Shown here: positions 24,406 to 33,039 of the stretch, piece after piece
How the letters are laid out: each line of letters begins with the position of its first letter
How positions within the stretch are numbered: the first letter of the stretch is position 1
NCBI GenBank assembly: GCA_013288045.1
Contig: JABDCP010000006.1
Span: 1-52,718 of the forward strand
From: Candidatus Babelota bacterium
GTDB lineage: Bacteria; Babelota; Babeliae; Babelales; Babelaceae
Direction: 5' to 3'
DNA length: 52,718 nt
Translations under genes and position numbers: made by a program
The notes under the pieces: generated by a model
Seen by the model: only the letters and a program-made list of their open reading frames with translations
What the model was told of the DNA's origin: nothing
The model's database searches: none

Positions 24406-25179
24406 TCAGATGAGGCCGCGCCTTTGTAACCCCTCTGTGACAAGTTCCAAGCGATCTCTTTGGATATGAAGACCTTCAATACCCACCGATGCAGCGGCTT
24501 CAATATTCTCAAGTTGGTCATCCAAAAAGAGACAGGATCCGGGGTCAAGATGCTTGTGGGTGAGGAACCATGAGTAGATATTGCGATCGGGTTTCACGTA
24601 GCCTGTATCGGCTGAGATGACGATATGGTCTTGAGAAAAAGAAGCGAGGACTGAATCTTTATAGATATGGTAAAAGGGGGCAAAGGAATCTTTATCCCAG
24701 TTAGAAAGAATATAGTGTGGGATTTTTTTTTCTGCAGAACGAAGGAGTAGATCTACGACCCGCTGTAGTGGTTTCATACATCGAGCAAGTGAGTTAGGAT
24801 TGAAGAAGATTTCAAGCATTATGCGTACCTGTTGTGCATCGTTTTTGGACAGATTCTGTGGTGCCCAGGTACTAAAAAATTCTAAGGTTATGGTCAGTGC
24901 TTCCTGACAGCTCATCATACCAGCCAGATTGAGACGGACGATTTCAGGAAGAATGGCACCAGTATGGATGTATGAGACCTCTTGAGAAGGTTTAAGATGT
25001 TTGTTGAGCAGGGTAAGGACTTGAAAGGCGATAGTATCAAGGTGTGTGGCTTCTTTTTTCCCCGACCACATGAGAAAGAGAAATGAGTAATCTGCAAGCT
25101 CAGTTGGGCTCATGCCCTCTTTGCTGGGCATAAAGAGGGTACCGCTTAAATCCCATATGAGATGCTCTTTTGGTGGCAC
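24406..25179 (-). CDS. HAD-superfamily hydrolase-like protein
   Basis: 257 residues with the HAD Rossmann core and a helical cap (about 20-130). Motif I is W-D10-L-S-G-T: the nucleophile Asp is present, but the usual second Asp (general acid) is Ser. Motif II is I-L-S-N-W (about 160), motif III the Lys of Y-V-K-P-D (about 198) and motif IV L-F-L-D-D-Q (about 218). Loss of the second Asp is known in dehalogenase-type members and argues against a standard phosphatase. The start is GTG at 25179, with AAGGAG 8 bp upstream. It has the same motif I style as the HAD gene at 50230. The substrate is unknown. Confidence 0.82.
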   Translation of the reverse strand: MPPKEHLIWDLSGTLFMPSKEGMSPTELADYSFLFLMWSGKKEATHLDTIAFQVLTLLNKHLKPSQEVSYIHTGAILPEIVRLNLAGMMSCQEALTITLEFFSTWAPQNLSKNDAQQVRIMLEIFFNPNSLARCMKPLQRVVDLLLRSAEKKIPHYILSNWDKDSFAPFYHIYKDSVLASFSQDHIVISADTGYVKPDRNIYSWFLTHKHLDPGSCLFLDDQLENIEAAASVGIEGLHIQRDRLELVTEGLQRRGLI

Positions 25180-25338
25180 GATGTTTTCTCCTTTTGAGCT
25201 CAGTCTAAAGATTTTAATGGTTAGGATGCAAGGTTTGCACGATCTAAAATCTGATGATCTCTTGAATTAGCGTGTATACAATGTGTACCTTTATAGAGAG
25301 TAGAGCCTCGTAATGGCACACAAAAGAAAGGGAAGAAT

Positions 25339-25742
25339 ATGAACAAGTTTCTTACGGGTCTGGTCGTGGGGGCATTGCTGACAGGGACTCAATCTCAGCT
25401 AAGGTTTCATGTAATGAACGTATGCGCCATGGTCCTAAGGGATTAGCAAAAGGAGTTCTTGCGGCCGTTGGAGGGGTTGTGACGATCTATACTGCGGCAG
25501 AACTTAAACAGTTGCTGCAGCCACTGAGGATTCCTGATAGTCACGTTCATGAAGATAAAAAGCGGGAAGCACTTTGGAATTCATTGTATACCTTGTGCGC
25601 ACTGGCCTCTTTAGCATATGTTACGTGGAAGTTAGGTTCATCAAGCTACGAATCGTTGAAGATATATTTGGACGATGATATTGAAGAAATTAACCACGAG
25701 AAGCTGCCTATGGTTGTACCTAATGACAGGAAAGACCTATGA
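25339..25742 (+). pseudogene. Small secreted/membrane protein, frameshifted; paralogue of the next gene
   Basis: The ATG at 25339 (GGAAG upstream) opens a signal peptide (M-N-K-F-L-T-G-L-V-V-G-A-L-L-T-G). The downstream homologous part (S-A-K-V-S-C-N-E-R-M-R-H-G) is in another frame. One base appears missing near 25390-25396; restoring it gives about 134 residues. The body has two hydrophobic helices (G-V-L-A-A-V-G-G-V-V and L-Y-T-L-C-A-L-A-S-L-A-Y-V) and an acidic tail. The next gene, which overlaps this one by 4 bp, has the same plan. A protein starting at the internal ATG 25422 would lack its export signal. Sequencing error or real decay cannot be separated here. Confidence 0.6.
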
Positions 25743-26074
25743 AGTGTTCAGGGCTTGTTCTTTTTGTAGCTCTTACCGGGATAGCAGAGCTTTCTGCGGC
25801 CAAGGTAACCTGTCATGAACGAACTCTTCATGGTCGAGTCGGGGCACTGAAAGGCATTGCAACTTTGATCGGTGTAGCTGCCATCCATCATTTGGGTAAA
25901 AGAGTATGGTCGAATGCTGACGCCTTGAGGGCAAACATGGATGCTCTTCAAGCAAGGGCGCCTAACGATGCCTCTATAGGTAGGGCTTGTTCTGTAATTG
26001 CCTTGGCTGCTTTAGGATATGTAGTGTGTAAGCTCGCATCTGAAGCGAGTTACTCACTATCTATTTTTTTTTAA
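25739..26074 (+). CDS. Small secreted/membrane protein, paralogue of the preceding frame
   Basis: 111 residues with a signal peptide (1-21, ending E-L-S-A-A), the shared K-V-T-C-H-E-R-x-x-H-G block, and two hydrophobic helices (about 33-50 and 85-103) like its neighbour. It is read through an ATGA overlap. The frame stops inside a run of nine T (26064-26072). If that run had eight T, the protein would continue F-N-D-D-E-E-K-E-E-I-T-P, matching the acidic tail of the paralogue, and end at 26108. The 3' end is therefore suspect: sequencing error, mutation or slippage. The function is unknown; the products are probably membrane-associated. Confidence 0.65.
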   Translation: MKCSGLVLFVALTGIAELSAAKVTCHERTLHGRVGALKGIATLIGVAAIHHLGKRVWSNADALRANMDALQARAPNDASIGRACSVIALAALGYVVCKLASEASYSLSIFF

Positions 26075-26137
26075 TGATGATGAAGAAAAAGAGGAAATTA
26101 CTCCGTAATACCTTACGTGGTGAGATACCCTATACTG

Positions 26138-26353
26138 TTATTCTATGAGAGATTTCTCGTGAATATCTGCTGGTTTAACATTCTCGCTTAAATTCAAGTT
26201 TGATCCAGTAACTTTTGAACGAGCAATCCTTATAGGGTTTCTACCCTCGTTTTGTACTTCAATTTGTATGCCTGAAGCTTTATAATCAAGGGCAGCAAAA
26301 CATGAAACTGAGCAGGCTAAAGCGGTAAGTGTAAATAAGAGAATTTTTTTCAT
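26138..26353 (-). CDS. Small secreted protein
   Basis: 71 residues: signal peptide 1-20 (M-K-K-I-L-L-F-T-L-T-A-L-A-C, ending C-F-A-A), then a polar mature part of about 51 residues with a beta-strand look (I-Q-I-E-V-Q-N-E-G-R-N-P-I-R-I). TGAGGAG sits at good distance before the ATG. It is opposite to its neighbours and has its own transcript. No family is recognised; an envelope or exported peptide is likely. Confidence 0.65.
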   Translation of the reverse strand: MKKILLFTLTALACSVSCFAALDYKASGIQIEVQNEGRNPIRIARSKVTGSNLNLSENVKPADIHEKSLIE

Positions 26354-26513
26354 GCAGACTCCTCAGAAGGAAGTGGACATTTCTTTGTAATTTCTATAAA
26401 GATGGTATATGTTTATTATTTCATATTGAAAACAATAAAGTCAAGAGTTTTGGTACCTCGGACAGTTTCGTGATATACTTATTACGCAATGATAGAGCTC
26501 AACAGAGGATGCA

Positions 26514-27092
26514 ATGCAAGAAAAAAAGGGTAAACTTTTTGTGGTGACCGCTCCATCAGGGGCTGGTAAAACTACTTTAGTGCAGCACGTTATCGCACGC
26601 CTCTCTCCTGAGTATCAGCTCCAGAGGGTTATTACCTATACAACGAAGCAACCTCGTAAAGGTGAGAGGAATGGGATTGAGTATCATTTTCTTGAGGAAG
26701 ATGCTTTTAAGCAGCGTATAGGTGAAGGTTTTTTTATTGAACAGAGTACCGCATATGGCTCCTATTATGGTTTTCCTAAAGAAGTATTTACATTCCTTTC
26801 TGAAGGGAAAAGTTACATGGGTATTGTTGATGTTGCTGGAGCAACGGCTATTAAAGCTTATTCTGAAGATGCCATTCTGATAGGCATTAGACCCCCGGAT
26901 CAACGCGTTCTTGAACAACGACTTACGCAAAGAGCTGAGGATAGTGCGTCAGCTATTGCTTTTCGGTTAGGGCTTGCCGTGGATGAGTTGGCCTGTTTAG
27001 AAGAGGGCTTGTTCAAGTATATTATCGTAAACGACCTTCTAGAAGATGCAGCCCGGAAGCTTGAAGCGATCGTCAGAAAGGAACTTGCCTAG
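26514..27092 (+). CDS. gmk: Guanylate kinase
   Basis: Phosphorylates GMP to GDP with ATP. 192 residues, standard for the family. The P-loop A-P-S-G-A-G-K-T-T spans 13-21. The GMP-binding segment T-T-K-Q-P-R-K-G-E-R-N-G-I-E-Y-H-F spans about 43-59, with Lys where many relatives have the first Arg. The S-T-A-Y-G-S-Y-Y-G block lies near 79-87 and the lid has R-L-x-x-R near 137. It is the intact copy; a 5'-truncated, frameshifted second copy lies at 36210-36595. Both are followed by an ankyrin gene. Confidence 0.95.
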   Translation: MQEKKGKLFVVTAPSGAGKTTLVQHVIARLSPEYQLQRVITYTTKQPRKGERNGIEYHFLEEDAFKQRIGEGFFIEQSTAYGSYYGFPKEVFTFLSEGKSYMGIVDVAGATAIKAYSEDAILIGIRPPDQRVLEQRLTQRAEDSASAIAFRLGLAVDELACLEEGLFKYIIVNDLLEDAARKLEAIVRKELA

Positions 27093-27362
27093 ACTGCGGC
27101 AATGTGCTTATGGCTGATAAAAGACTGAATGAGTCGCAGCAATACAATCGTTTAATGCTCCCCCAAAACATGCTGGTTGCAGGAGGGAGCGAAACCTTCT
27201 CTTTTATCAGAAAGCAATCTTAGTGAGATTGCCGCTATTTTATAGCGCCATGACGTCCATTTGGGTTTTCAATAGGTGAGAAAGCCTTTAGGGATGTCAT
27301 GTCTGCTGAGATGGCACTATTGGTTTTTTGTCAGCATCGTACGACAAATGTGAAAATAGATA

Positions 27363-27390
27363 TTGACAATAATGGCATAATTATTACAAT
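27363..27390 (+). promoter_or_regulatory. Promoter of the first ankyrin gene cluster
   Basis: TTGACA (27363-27368) and TACAAT (27385-27390) with a 16-bp spacer, followed by AAGAATAAA. The same core TTACAATAAGAAT with a 16-bp spacer recurs before the ankyrin gene at 36858 and twice before the rRNA operon. Apart from this, 27093-27362 shows nothing I can support. Confidence 0.65.
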
Positions 27391-27440
27391 AAGAATAAAG
27401 TTAAAGTTACTATAAGAATTCATATCGCTAAAGGAAGCTC

Positions 27441-29054
27441 ATGAAAAAGCGTATACTGGGGCTGATTGGCCTACTCCTTATCTCAAGTAGCCTTTGTGCT
27501 ATGACAGAACAGGCTGAACTTAAACAAACACAAGTAGCACAAAATGAACTGATTCAGCAGTTGATCAGTGCAGCAAAAGTGGGTGATGCCGCTTTTGTAA
27601 AAGAGCTTCTTAAAAGGGGGGATTTAAAACTTGGCAAAGATCAGTTAGGTTATACGGCGTTTGACTGGGCGGCAATACGTGGGCATATTGATTGTGTAAA
27701 TATTATTCTTGATGCATTTGAAGCGAATTCCCATTCCCTGAGGCACCTTTTGACAGGCCACATGTATGAACATTATATGGACCTACAGCTTGTGCGATCA
27801 GCACGTACTATTTTTGTGCCTCTCTTTCAAAGGGATGTAAGAAGCCTCACTCAGCTTGCGGAGCGTATAGACGAGATTAGTGAGCTGGTACAAAGGCATC
27901 AAGAAGCAACACATGAAGGTTATTTAGTACTACCCACATTGCGACGAATACTTGCTGGGTTGAAAGTGCAGTTTTCACTTAACTTTGTGCTTTCCTGTTC
28001 TGATGATAAGCCTGCCCTTCAGCAAGCGTTAGTATCAGCCGGAGCACAGCATGTTGACAAGATCACTCTTGGAAGCCTCGCTGCACTGCGCGCAGCAGCA
28101 CCTAGCCTCTATAAATCTTTAGTGCAATCAGGAGGGCTTGATGATGATTCTGATGAAGTAAATGGCATTGAAGATCTCATGCATATGCATATCGACGAGC
28201 TTGTGCATGTTGCTATTCAACAGGATAACAAAGAGCTTTTGAAGGCACTTATAGATGTAGGAGCAAGTGTTAACAATCCTGATGATTCGTTTAAGATGCC
28301 CCTTCATCATGTAGCTCGTAAAAACAATGCGGACATGGCAAAAATGTTACTTGCTGCAGGAGCAATGATAGAATATGAAGATCCAGAGAAAAGAACTCCT
28401 TTTGCTATTGCCAGTGCTCGTAGATCATTTGAAGTCATGCGACTTCTTTTTGAATCGGGCGCTCAAATACGTCCTCGTCATATCGAATCACTGCCATATT
28501 TGCTTATGACTGATCCTGAAAGGCAGCTCTATTTTAAAATGCTTCTTCAGGGGAGTAAACGAAGATATGCGCCTACAATGCGTGATGCAAAAATTGCTCT
28601 TCAAAATATTGTAAGCCTTGTGTATCAGTTAGGCATACAGCTTAGTTTGCCGCCTTATGTTATCTATGAAGTACTTTTATTTGCAACTGCAGAGAAGCGT
28701 GGTGAGCTGGGACAGAAGATTACCCCTGAATGGACTCAGAAATTAAAAAGAGATCTTGCAGTACTCTATCTCTACAAATGTAATGGCAATAGGCTGTTTC
28801 CTTTGTGGGAGCAAACGGTTAGGTGCATAGTAAAAGATCCACAACAGCAGGCTCTTCTCATTTCAAAATTAGAGAGTTTTATGCAACCCTTTCTCGGTAA
28901 TGAAGTTATATCGATTGTTATCTCGGGTCTTATGCAGAAAGTTGCCGAAGAAAACGCACTATATGTAGGTCAAGAAATTTATCGCGAGGACATTGAGCTT
29001 TATCGTAAGCATTTAGCAGGACATTTGGGCATAGATGGATTAGTAAATCTATGA
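27441..29054 (+). CDS. Secreted ankyrin-repeat protein 1
   Basis: 537 residues. Signal peptide 1-20 (hydrophobic, ending S-L-C-A). One ankyrin-like repeat pair lies near 43-90 (G-Y-T-A-F-D-W-A-A-I-R-G-H-I-D-C-V-N) and a further set near 250-345 (P-L-H-H-V-A-R-K-N-N-A-D-M-A-K-M-L-L). The conserved C-terminal domain starts with Y-F-K-M-L-L-Q near 365, continues with L-P-P-Y-V-I-Y-E-V-L-L-F near 400, and ends in a helical tail. The L-P-P-x-V-I-Y-x-[IV]-L segment is reminiscent of F-box/PRANC segments that follow ankyrins in host-directed proteins, but this is only a resemblance. AAAGGA precedes the ATG. First of three tandem genes sharing one promoter; an effector or surface role is inferred. 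Confidence 0.85.
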   Translation: MKKRILGLIGLLLISSSLCAMTEQAELKQTQVAQNELIQQLISAAKVGDAAFVKELLKRGDLKLGKDQLGYTAFDWAAIRGHIDCVNIILDAFEANSHSLRHLLTGHMYEHYMDLQLVRSARTIFVPLFQRDVRSLTQLAERIDEISELVQRHQEATHEGYLVLPTLRRILAGLKVQFSLNFVLSCSDDKPALQQALVSAGAQHVDKITLGSLAALRAAAPSLYKSLVQSGGLDDDSDEVNGIEDLMHMHIDELVHVAIQQDNKELLKALIDVGASVNNPDDSFKMPLHHVARKNNADMAKMLLAAGAMIEYEDPEKRTPFAIASARRSFEVMRLLFESGAQIRPRHIESLPYLLMTDPERQLYFKMLLQGSKRRYAPTMRDAKIALQNIVSLVYQLGIQLSLPPYVIYEVLLFATAEKRGELGQKITPEWTQKLKRDLAVLYLYKCNGNRLFPLWEQTVRCIVKDPQQQALLISKLESFMQPFLGNEVISIVISGLMQKVAEENALYVGQEIYREDIELYRKHLAGHLGIDGLVNL

Positions 29055-29115
29055 GAAAATGGTTAGCTGACAGATAAAGCAGCTTGTCTAGCCAATAAAG
29101 ATATTAAAGGAAAAT

Positions 29116-30726
29116 ATGAAAGAACGTATACTGGGCCTGATTGGCCTGCTCCTTATCTCAAGTAGCCTTTGTGCTATGAACCAAGAACGAACAAAAGAAG
29201 TTGCACTTCCAGCAGTAGTAGAGAATGTGCAACAACAGCTCTTCAGTGCTGCAAAAGCTGGTGAAGCTGATCGCATAAAAGCTCTTCTTGCTCAGGGTGC
29301 TTTGATAGCAGAACAAGATCGATTAGGGTATACGGCCTTTGAATGGGCAGCAATAAATGGGCATATTGACTGTGTAAATATATTTCTTGATGAACTTGAA
29401 AATAACGCTCCACCAACCGCGCCAGGTGTTGTGCCAAAAGATGATTCTCTTGATAGAAGATATTTAGACCTAAAAGAGCTGAAAAAGAAACGGGATCTTG
29501 TTGTACCTCTCTTTAAAAGAAATGGGCGTGATTATTACGCCTTAACTCAGCGGATAGATGATATCCGTGAACATCTAGAGAAAACGTATAAAAATTTCAA
29601 TTTATGTTTGCCTAACTATTACCATATACTTGGTAGAATTGCACGGAGATCTGAAGTTCAGCTTGCTCTAGACACTGTTCTGAGTTGGTTTGCATCAGAA
29701 TCCTTATCCAAGGCATTGCGATCAGCAGGTGCTAAGCATATTTGGGATCATGAAGCACTTTATTCTATTGCCCCTGAATGCGTAGTAGATTATGGCCGCT
29801 ATAATATAAGTGCAGCTCGAGTAAAGGAGCATATTGATAAGCTTCTCGTTATGCTACCTGATGAGAACGAGGACCTTGTGAGAGCTCTTTTAGCAGCAGG
29901 AGCAAATCCTAACGCTGCCGATGGGTGGAAGAGGACGGCCCTTCACGTTGCAGCAGGGAAAAATAATGTGAATATCGCAAAATTATTAATTGCTGCAGGT
30001 GCATATATCGAAAATAAAAGCTGTTATTCAAAAACCCCTTTTCGAAGTGCGCTAGATAACCAAGCATGGCTTACTGCACAGTTTCTTCTTGAATTAGGTG
30101 CTGAATTAGATAGAGAATACATTGTAAGTAGCCCAGAAAGTGATTCCTATTTTAAAATGCTGCTACGGGCAAGTGTCAGAAGATATGCACCTACATGGAA
30201 AGATGCAAGGGAAGAAGCGAAAAAGGCTCTACAAAACATAGCAACCTTGCTGTATATCTTTGCGGTTCGGCTGCGATTGCCGTTTTATATTGTCTATGAA
30301 ATCATTTTATCTGCAGCGGGCGAACAAGAAAATGCGAACAAACAACAAGTTGACTGGACTCTCTCATTAAAAAAAGATCTTGATCTTATCTATCGCTATA
30401 GATGTAATGGTAATGATCTTCTTCCGCTGTGGAGAAAAATCATTAACTGCTTAACAAAAGACGCAGGTGAACGGAATGAGCTCATGGCAAAGTTTGGCGC
30501 ATATATAGAGCCTTTTATGGGGAATGAAGTCAAAGGTATTGTCTGTCACAGGCTTATGAGAAAGGTTTCTGATGAGGGTGGTGGACGAAGAAGTACGATG
30601 TATGGCGGTTATTACCGGTTTAATTATGAAGGGGAGCTTTTTGGTGAAGACAATAAGCCTAACCCGATTTATTTTAATCATTTGCGCGACTACCTGCGCA
30701 TTGAAGGAATTAATAGTAATGGTTAG
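29116..30726 (+). CDS. Secreted ankyrin-repeat protein 2
   Basis: 536 residues, paralogous to the preceding gene across its whole length. The signal peptide is nearly identical (M-K-E-R-I-L-G-L-I-G). The N-terminal ankyrin segment (G-Y-T-A-F-E-W-A-A-I-N-G-H) and a central one (T-A-L-H-V-A-A-G-K-N-N-V-N-I-A-K-L-L-I-A-A-G-A) are well preserved. The C-terminal domain has L-P-F-Y-I-V-Y-E-I-I-L-S. The region between (about 100-220) is strongly diverged from its neighbours, while copies 1 and 3 are alike there (Q-F-S-L-N-F-V-L-S-C-S). A Gly/Arg-rich insert near 487-495 is unique. The gene starts 61 bp after the previous stop behind AAAGGA, with no promoter of its own visible. Confidence 0.85.
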   Translation: MKERILGLIGLLLISSSLCAMNQERTKEVALPAVVENVQQQLFSAAKAGEADRIKALLAQGALIAEQDRLGYTAFEWAAINGHIDCVNIFLDELENNAPPTAPGVVPKDDSLDRRYLDLKELKKKRDLVVPLFKRNGRDYYALTQRIDDIREHLEKTYKNFNLCLPNYYHILGRIARRSEVQLALDTVLSWFASESLSKALRSAGAKHIWDHEALYSIAPECVVDYGRYNISAARVKEHIDKLLVMLPDENEDLVRALLAAGANPNAADGWKRTALHVAAGKNNVNIAKLLIAAGAYIENKSCYSKTPFRSALDNQAWLTAQFLLELGAELDREYIVSSPESDSYFKMLLRASVRRYAPTWKDAREEAKKALQNIATLLYIFAVRLRLPFYIVYEIILSAAGEQENANKQQVDWTLSLKKDLDLIYRYRCNGNDLLPLWRKIINCLTKDAGERNELMAKFGAYIEPFMGNEVKGIVCHRLMRKVSDEGGGRRSTMYGGYYRFNYEGELFGEDNKPNPIYFNHLRDYLRIEGINSNG

Positions 30727-30762
30727 GTGAGGAACTTCCAAATAAAGATATGATGGGAAAAT

Positions 30763-32364
30763 ATGAAAGAACGTATACTGGGCCTGGTGTGCCTGCTCCT
30801 TATCTCAGGTAGCCTTTGTGCTATGACAGCACAGACTGAAGTTCAACAAACACAAGTAGCACAAAATGAGCTGAATCAGCAACTGGTCAGTGAAGCAAAA
30901 GAAGGTAATGTATCTCTTATTAAAGGGCTCCTTAAAAGGGGCGCTTTAATTGTTGGGAAAGATTACTGTCTTACAGCCGTTGATTGGGCCGCAATACGTG
31001 GGCATACTGAATGCATAGGTGTTATGCTTGATGAACTTGAAAACAATACTCCACTGGCTAGACAAAAAACGCTTTCCGGAAACTATGCACTTCTTGGAAG
31101 GTTGAAAGTGCGCTGGAAAAATAATAGGTGGTGGATTATAGATTTATTTCAAAGGGATGAAAGAAGTCTTGATGAGCTTGTGGAGCATATTAGAAAGATT
31201 CGTCAATGGATGGAAGAAGACCTTGACCATTATGATCCCTTAGTAACTTGGCTTCAACGGATACTTACGGGATTAAAAGTACAGTTTTCACTTAACTTTG
31301 TGCTCTCTTGTTCTAATAATAGGCCTGCCTTACAGCAAGCGTTAGTATCAGCGGGAGCGCAGCATACTGATGATACTCCTCTTCTTGAGCGCCTCCCTGA
31401 ACTACGTACGACGGACCCATACCTTTATCGAGTTTTAATGCAAGCAGAAGGGCTTGATGATGATTTTGATGAGGTAAATAATGCCGAGGATCTCATGCAG
31501 ATGCATATTAACTCTCTTGTGCATTTTGCTACTCAGCTGGAGAACGAAGAACTTTTGAGAGCTCTTATAGAGGTGGGTGCAAATGTTAATGATACTGACG
31601 ATGATTGTGAAACATCTCTTCATCATGTAGCACACAATAATAATGCACACATGGCAAAATTGTTACTTGATGCAAAAGCACGGATTGAAGACAAAGATTC
31701 CACTAAAAGATCGGCTTTTGAAATTGCCTGTGCATGTAGATCATTTGATGTAGCAAAAATACTTTACGAATCAGGGGCTCGCATTCGTTCAGGTGATAGG
31801 GGCAACCTTCGAAGGCCGTACCTCGATTTTAGCTCATCCGATCGACAGCTTTATTTCAAAATGCTTCTCCAGGGAAGTAAACGAAGATATATGCCCACAA
31901 GAAAAGAGGCGAAACGGGCGCTTCAAAATGTCGCATGTCTTATAGATATTTTGGGTATGCGCTGTAATCTTCCAGCTTATGTTATCTATGAGATACTTTT
32001 ATTTGTAACTGCAGAACAACATGATGCGCAGGGGCAAGAGGTTGCACCAGAATGGACGAAGGCATTTAAAAGAGATCTTGAAGTAATCTATCTCTACAAA
32101 TGTAACGGCAATAAGCTGTTTCCCCTATGGGAACAAACCATGAGGTGTCTCGTCAAAGATCCACAAAAGCAAGCTCTTATCATTGCTAAATTGGTGAATT
32201 TTATGCAACCCTTTTTTGGCGATGATGTCAAAAACATTGTCTGTTTGAGCCTTATGGGGAAATTTGCTGACGATAGCGAATCTTTACCAGTTGGTCAGGA
32301 TCATGAGCTTTATTGCAAGCATTTAGCAGGGTATCTGTATATAGATGGACTAGATGATTTATGA
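30763..32364 (+). CDS. Secreted ankyrin-repeat protein 3
   Basis: 533 residues, closest to ankyrin protein 1: shared signal peptide, the near-identical start of the mature part (Q-T-Q-V-A-Q-N-E-L), the block G-L-K-V-Q-F-S-L-N-F-V-L-S-C-S near 170 and A-L-Q-Q-A-L-V-S-A-G-A-Q-H near 190. Central ankyrins are near 250-340 (S-L-H-H-V-A-H-N-N-N-A-H-M-A-K-L-L-L). The conserved C-terminal domain has L-P-A-Y-V-I-Y-E-I-L-L-F. Different segments of copies 1-3 resemble each other to different degrees, as expected from gene conversion. It is followed directly by the C-terminal relic of a further copy. Confidence 0.85.
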   Translation: MKERILGLVCLLLISGSLCAMTAQTEVQQTQVAQNELNQQLVSEAKEGNVSLIKGLLKRGALIVGKDYCLTAVDWAAIRGHTECIGVMLDELENNTPLARQKTLSGNYALLGRLKVRWKNNRWWIIDLFQRDERSLDELVEHIRKIRQWMEEDLDHYDPLVTWLQRILTGLKVQFSLNFVLSCSNNRPALQQALVSAGAQHTDDTPLLERLPELRTTDPYLYRVLMQAEGLDDDFDEVNNAEDLMQMHINSLVHFATQLENEELLRALIEVGANVNDTDDDCETSLHHVAHNNNAHMAKLLLDAKARIEDKDSTKRSAFEIACACRSFDVAKILYESGARIRSGDRGNLRRPYLDFSSSDRQLYFKMLLQGSKRRYMPTRKEAKRALQNVACLIDILGMRCNLPAYVIYEILLFVTAEQHDAQGQEVAPEWTKAFKRDLEVIYLYKCNGNKLFPLWEQTMRCLVKDPQKQALIIAKLVNFMQPFFGDDVKNIVCLSLMGKFADDSESLPVGQDHELYCKHLAGYLYIDGLDDL

Positions 32365-32367
32365 GTT

Positions 32368-32550
32368 GAGGTCATACCAATTGTCTGTTCGAGTCTTATT
32401 GATAGGGTGGCTCAAGAAAGCAAACAATATCCAGTAAGGAAACCTAATGATGTATTTGGAGATGAAGCTTTTTTTGGGGAAGATTGTGCGTTCTATTACA
32501 AGCACTTAGAAAAATATCTCAAAATAGGTGGATTTGATGTACTTTGCTAA
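32368..32550 (+). pseudogene. C-terminal relic of a further ankyrin paralogue
   Basis: An open stretch of 61 codons with no start translates to a tail like that of the neighbouring ankyrin proteins: E-V-I-P-I-V-C-S-S-L near its start, R-V-A-Q-E in the middle and Y-Y-K-H-L-E-K-Y-L-K-I-G-G before the stop. It begins right after the stop of copy 3, so it looks like the remains of a fourth tandem gene after recombination. The following 32551-33039 holds no gene I can support. Confidence 0.75.
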
Positions 32551-33039
32551 TGAAGTTCCATATCTATCTATCATGAAATAAGCTTCCTTTAAATTATGGC
32601 GTATTTCGTAATAATTAAAGGAAAACTTATATTATTACATCTTCTTTTCTCCCTTTCTTATCTAGAAGAGTAGGGTGTAAGCTAGCCACAATTGAGGCAA
32701 AAAGCGGAACATATAACTTTAACAGAAATATGAACATTTCACGTTGCCTGGATATCTATGATATGAATCAGGGCAGCTGTTGCCTTTACCATCCATATCA
32801 CTATCCTTAGTTTAAGGTAGGTCGGGCAAAGTAAAACAAGATAACCCCATTTCCGACAAATAAAAAAGGTATTATGAAAAGCCCTCCTGGGTATTTTCCA
32901 ATTGACATATTTTATAGATTGTCTATACTCTTTTACAGAGGATTTTGCGCGATAGAAGTTTGCTTTCACAGCACATGTTGCGGCTAATCTAGAATATCAG
33001 GTAACCTTCCTCTGACCTATATGTGAGAAAGGATTGCAT

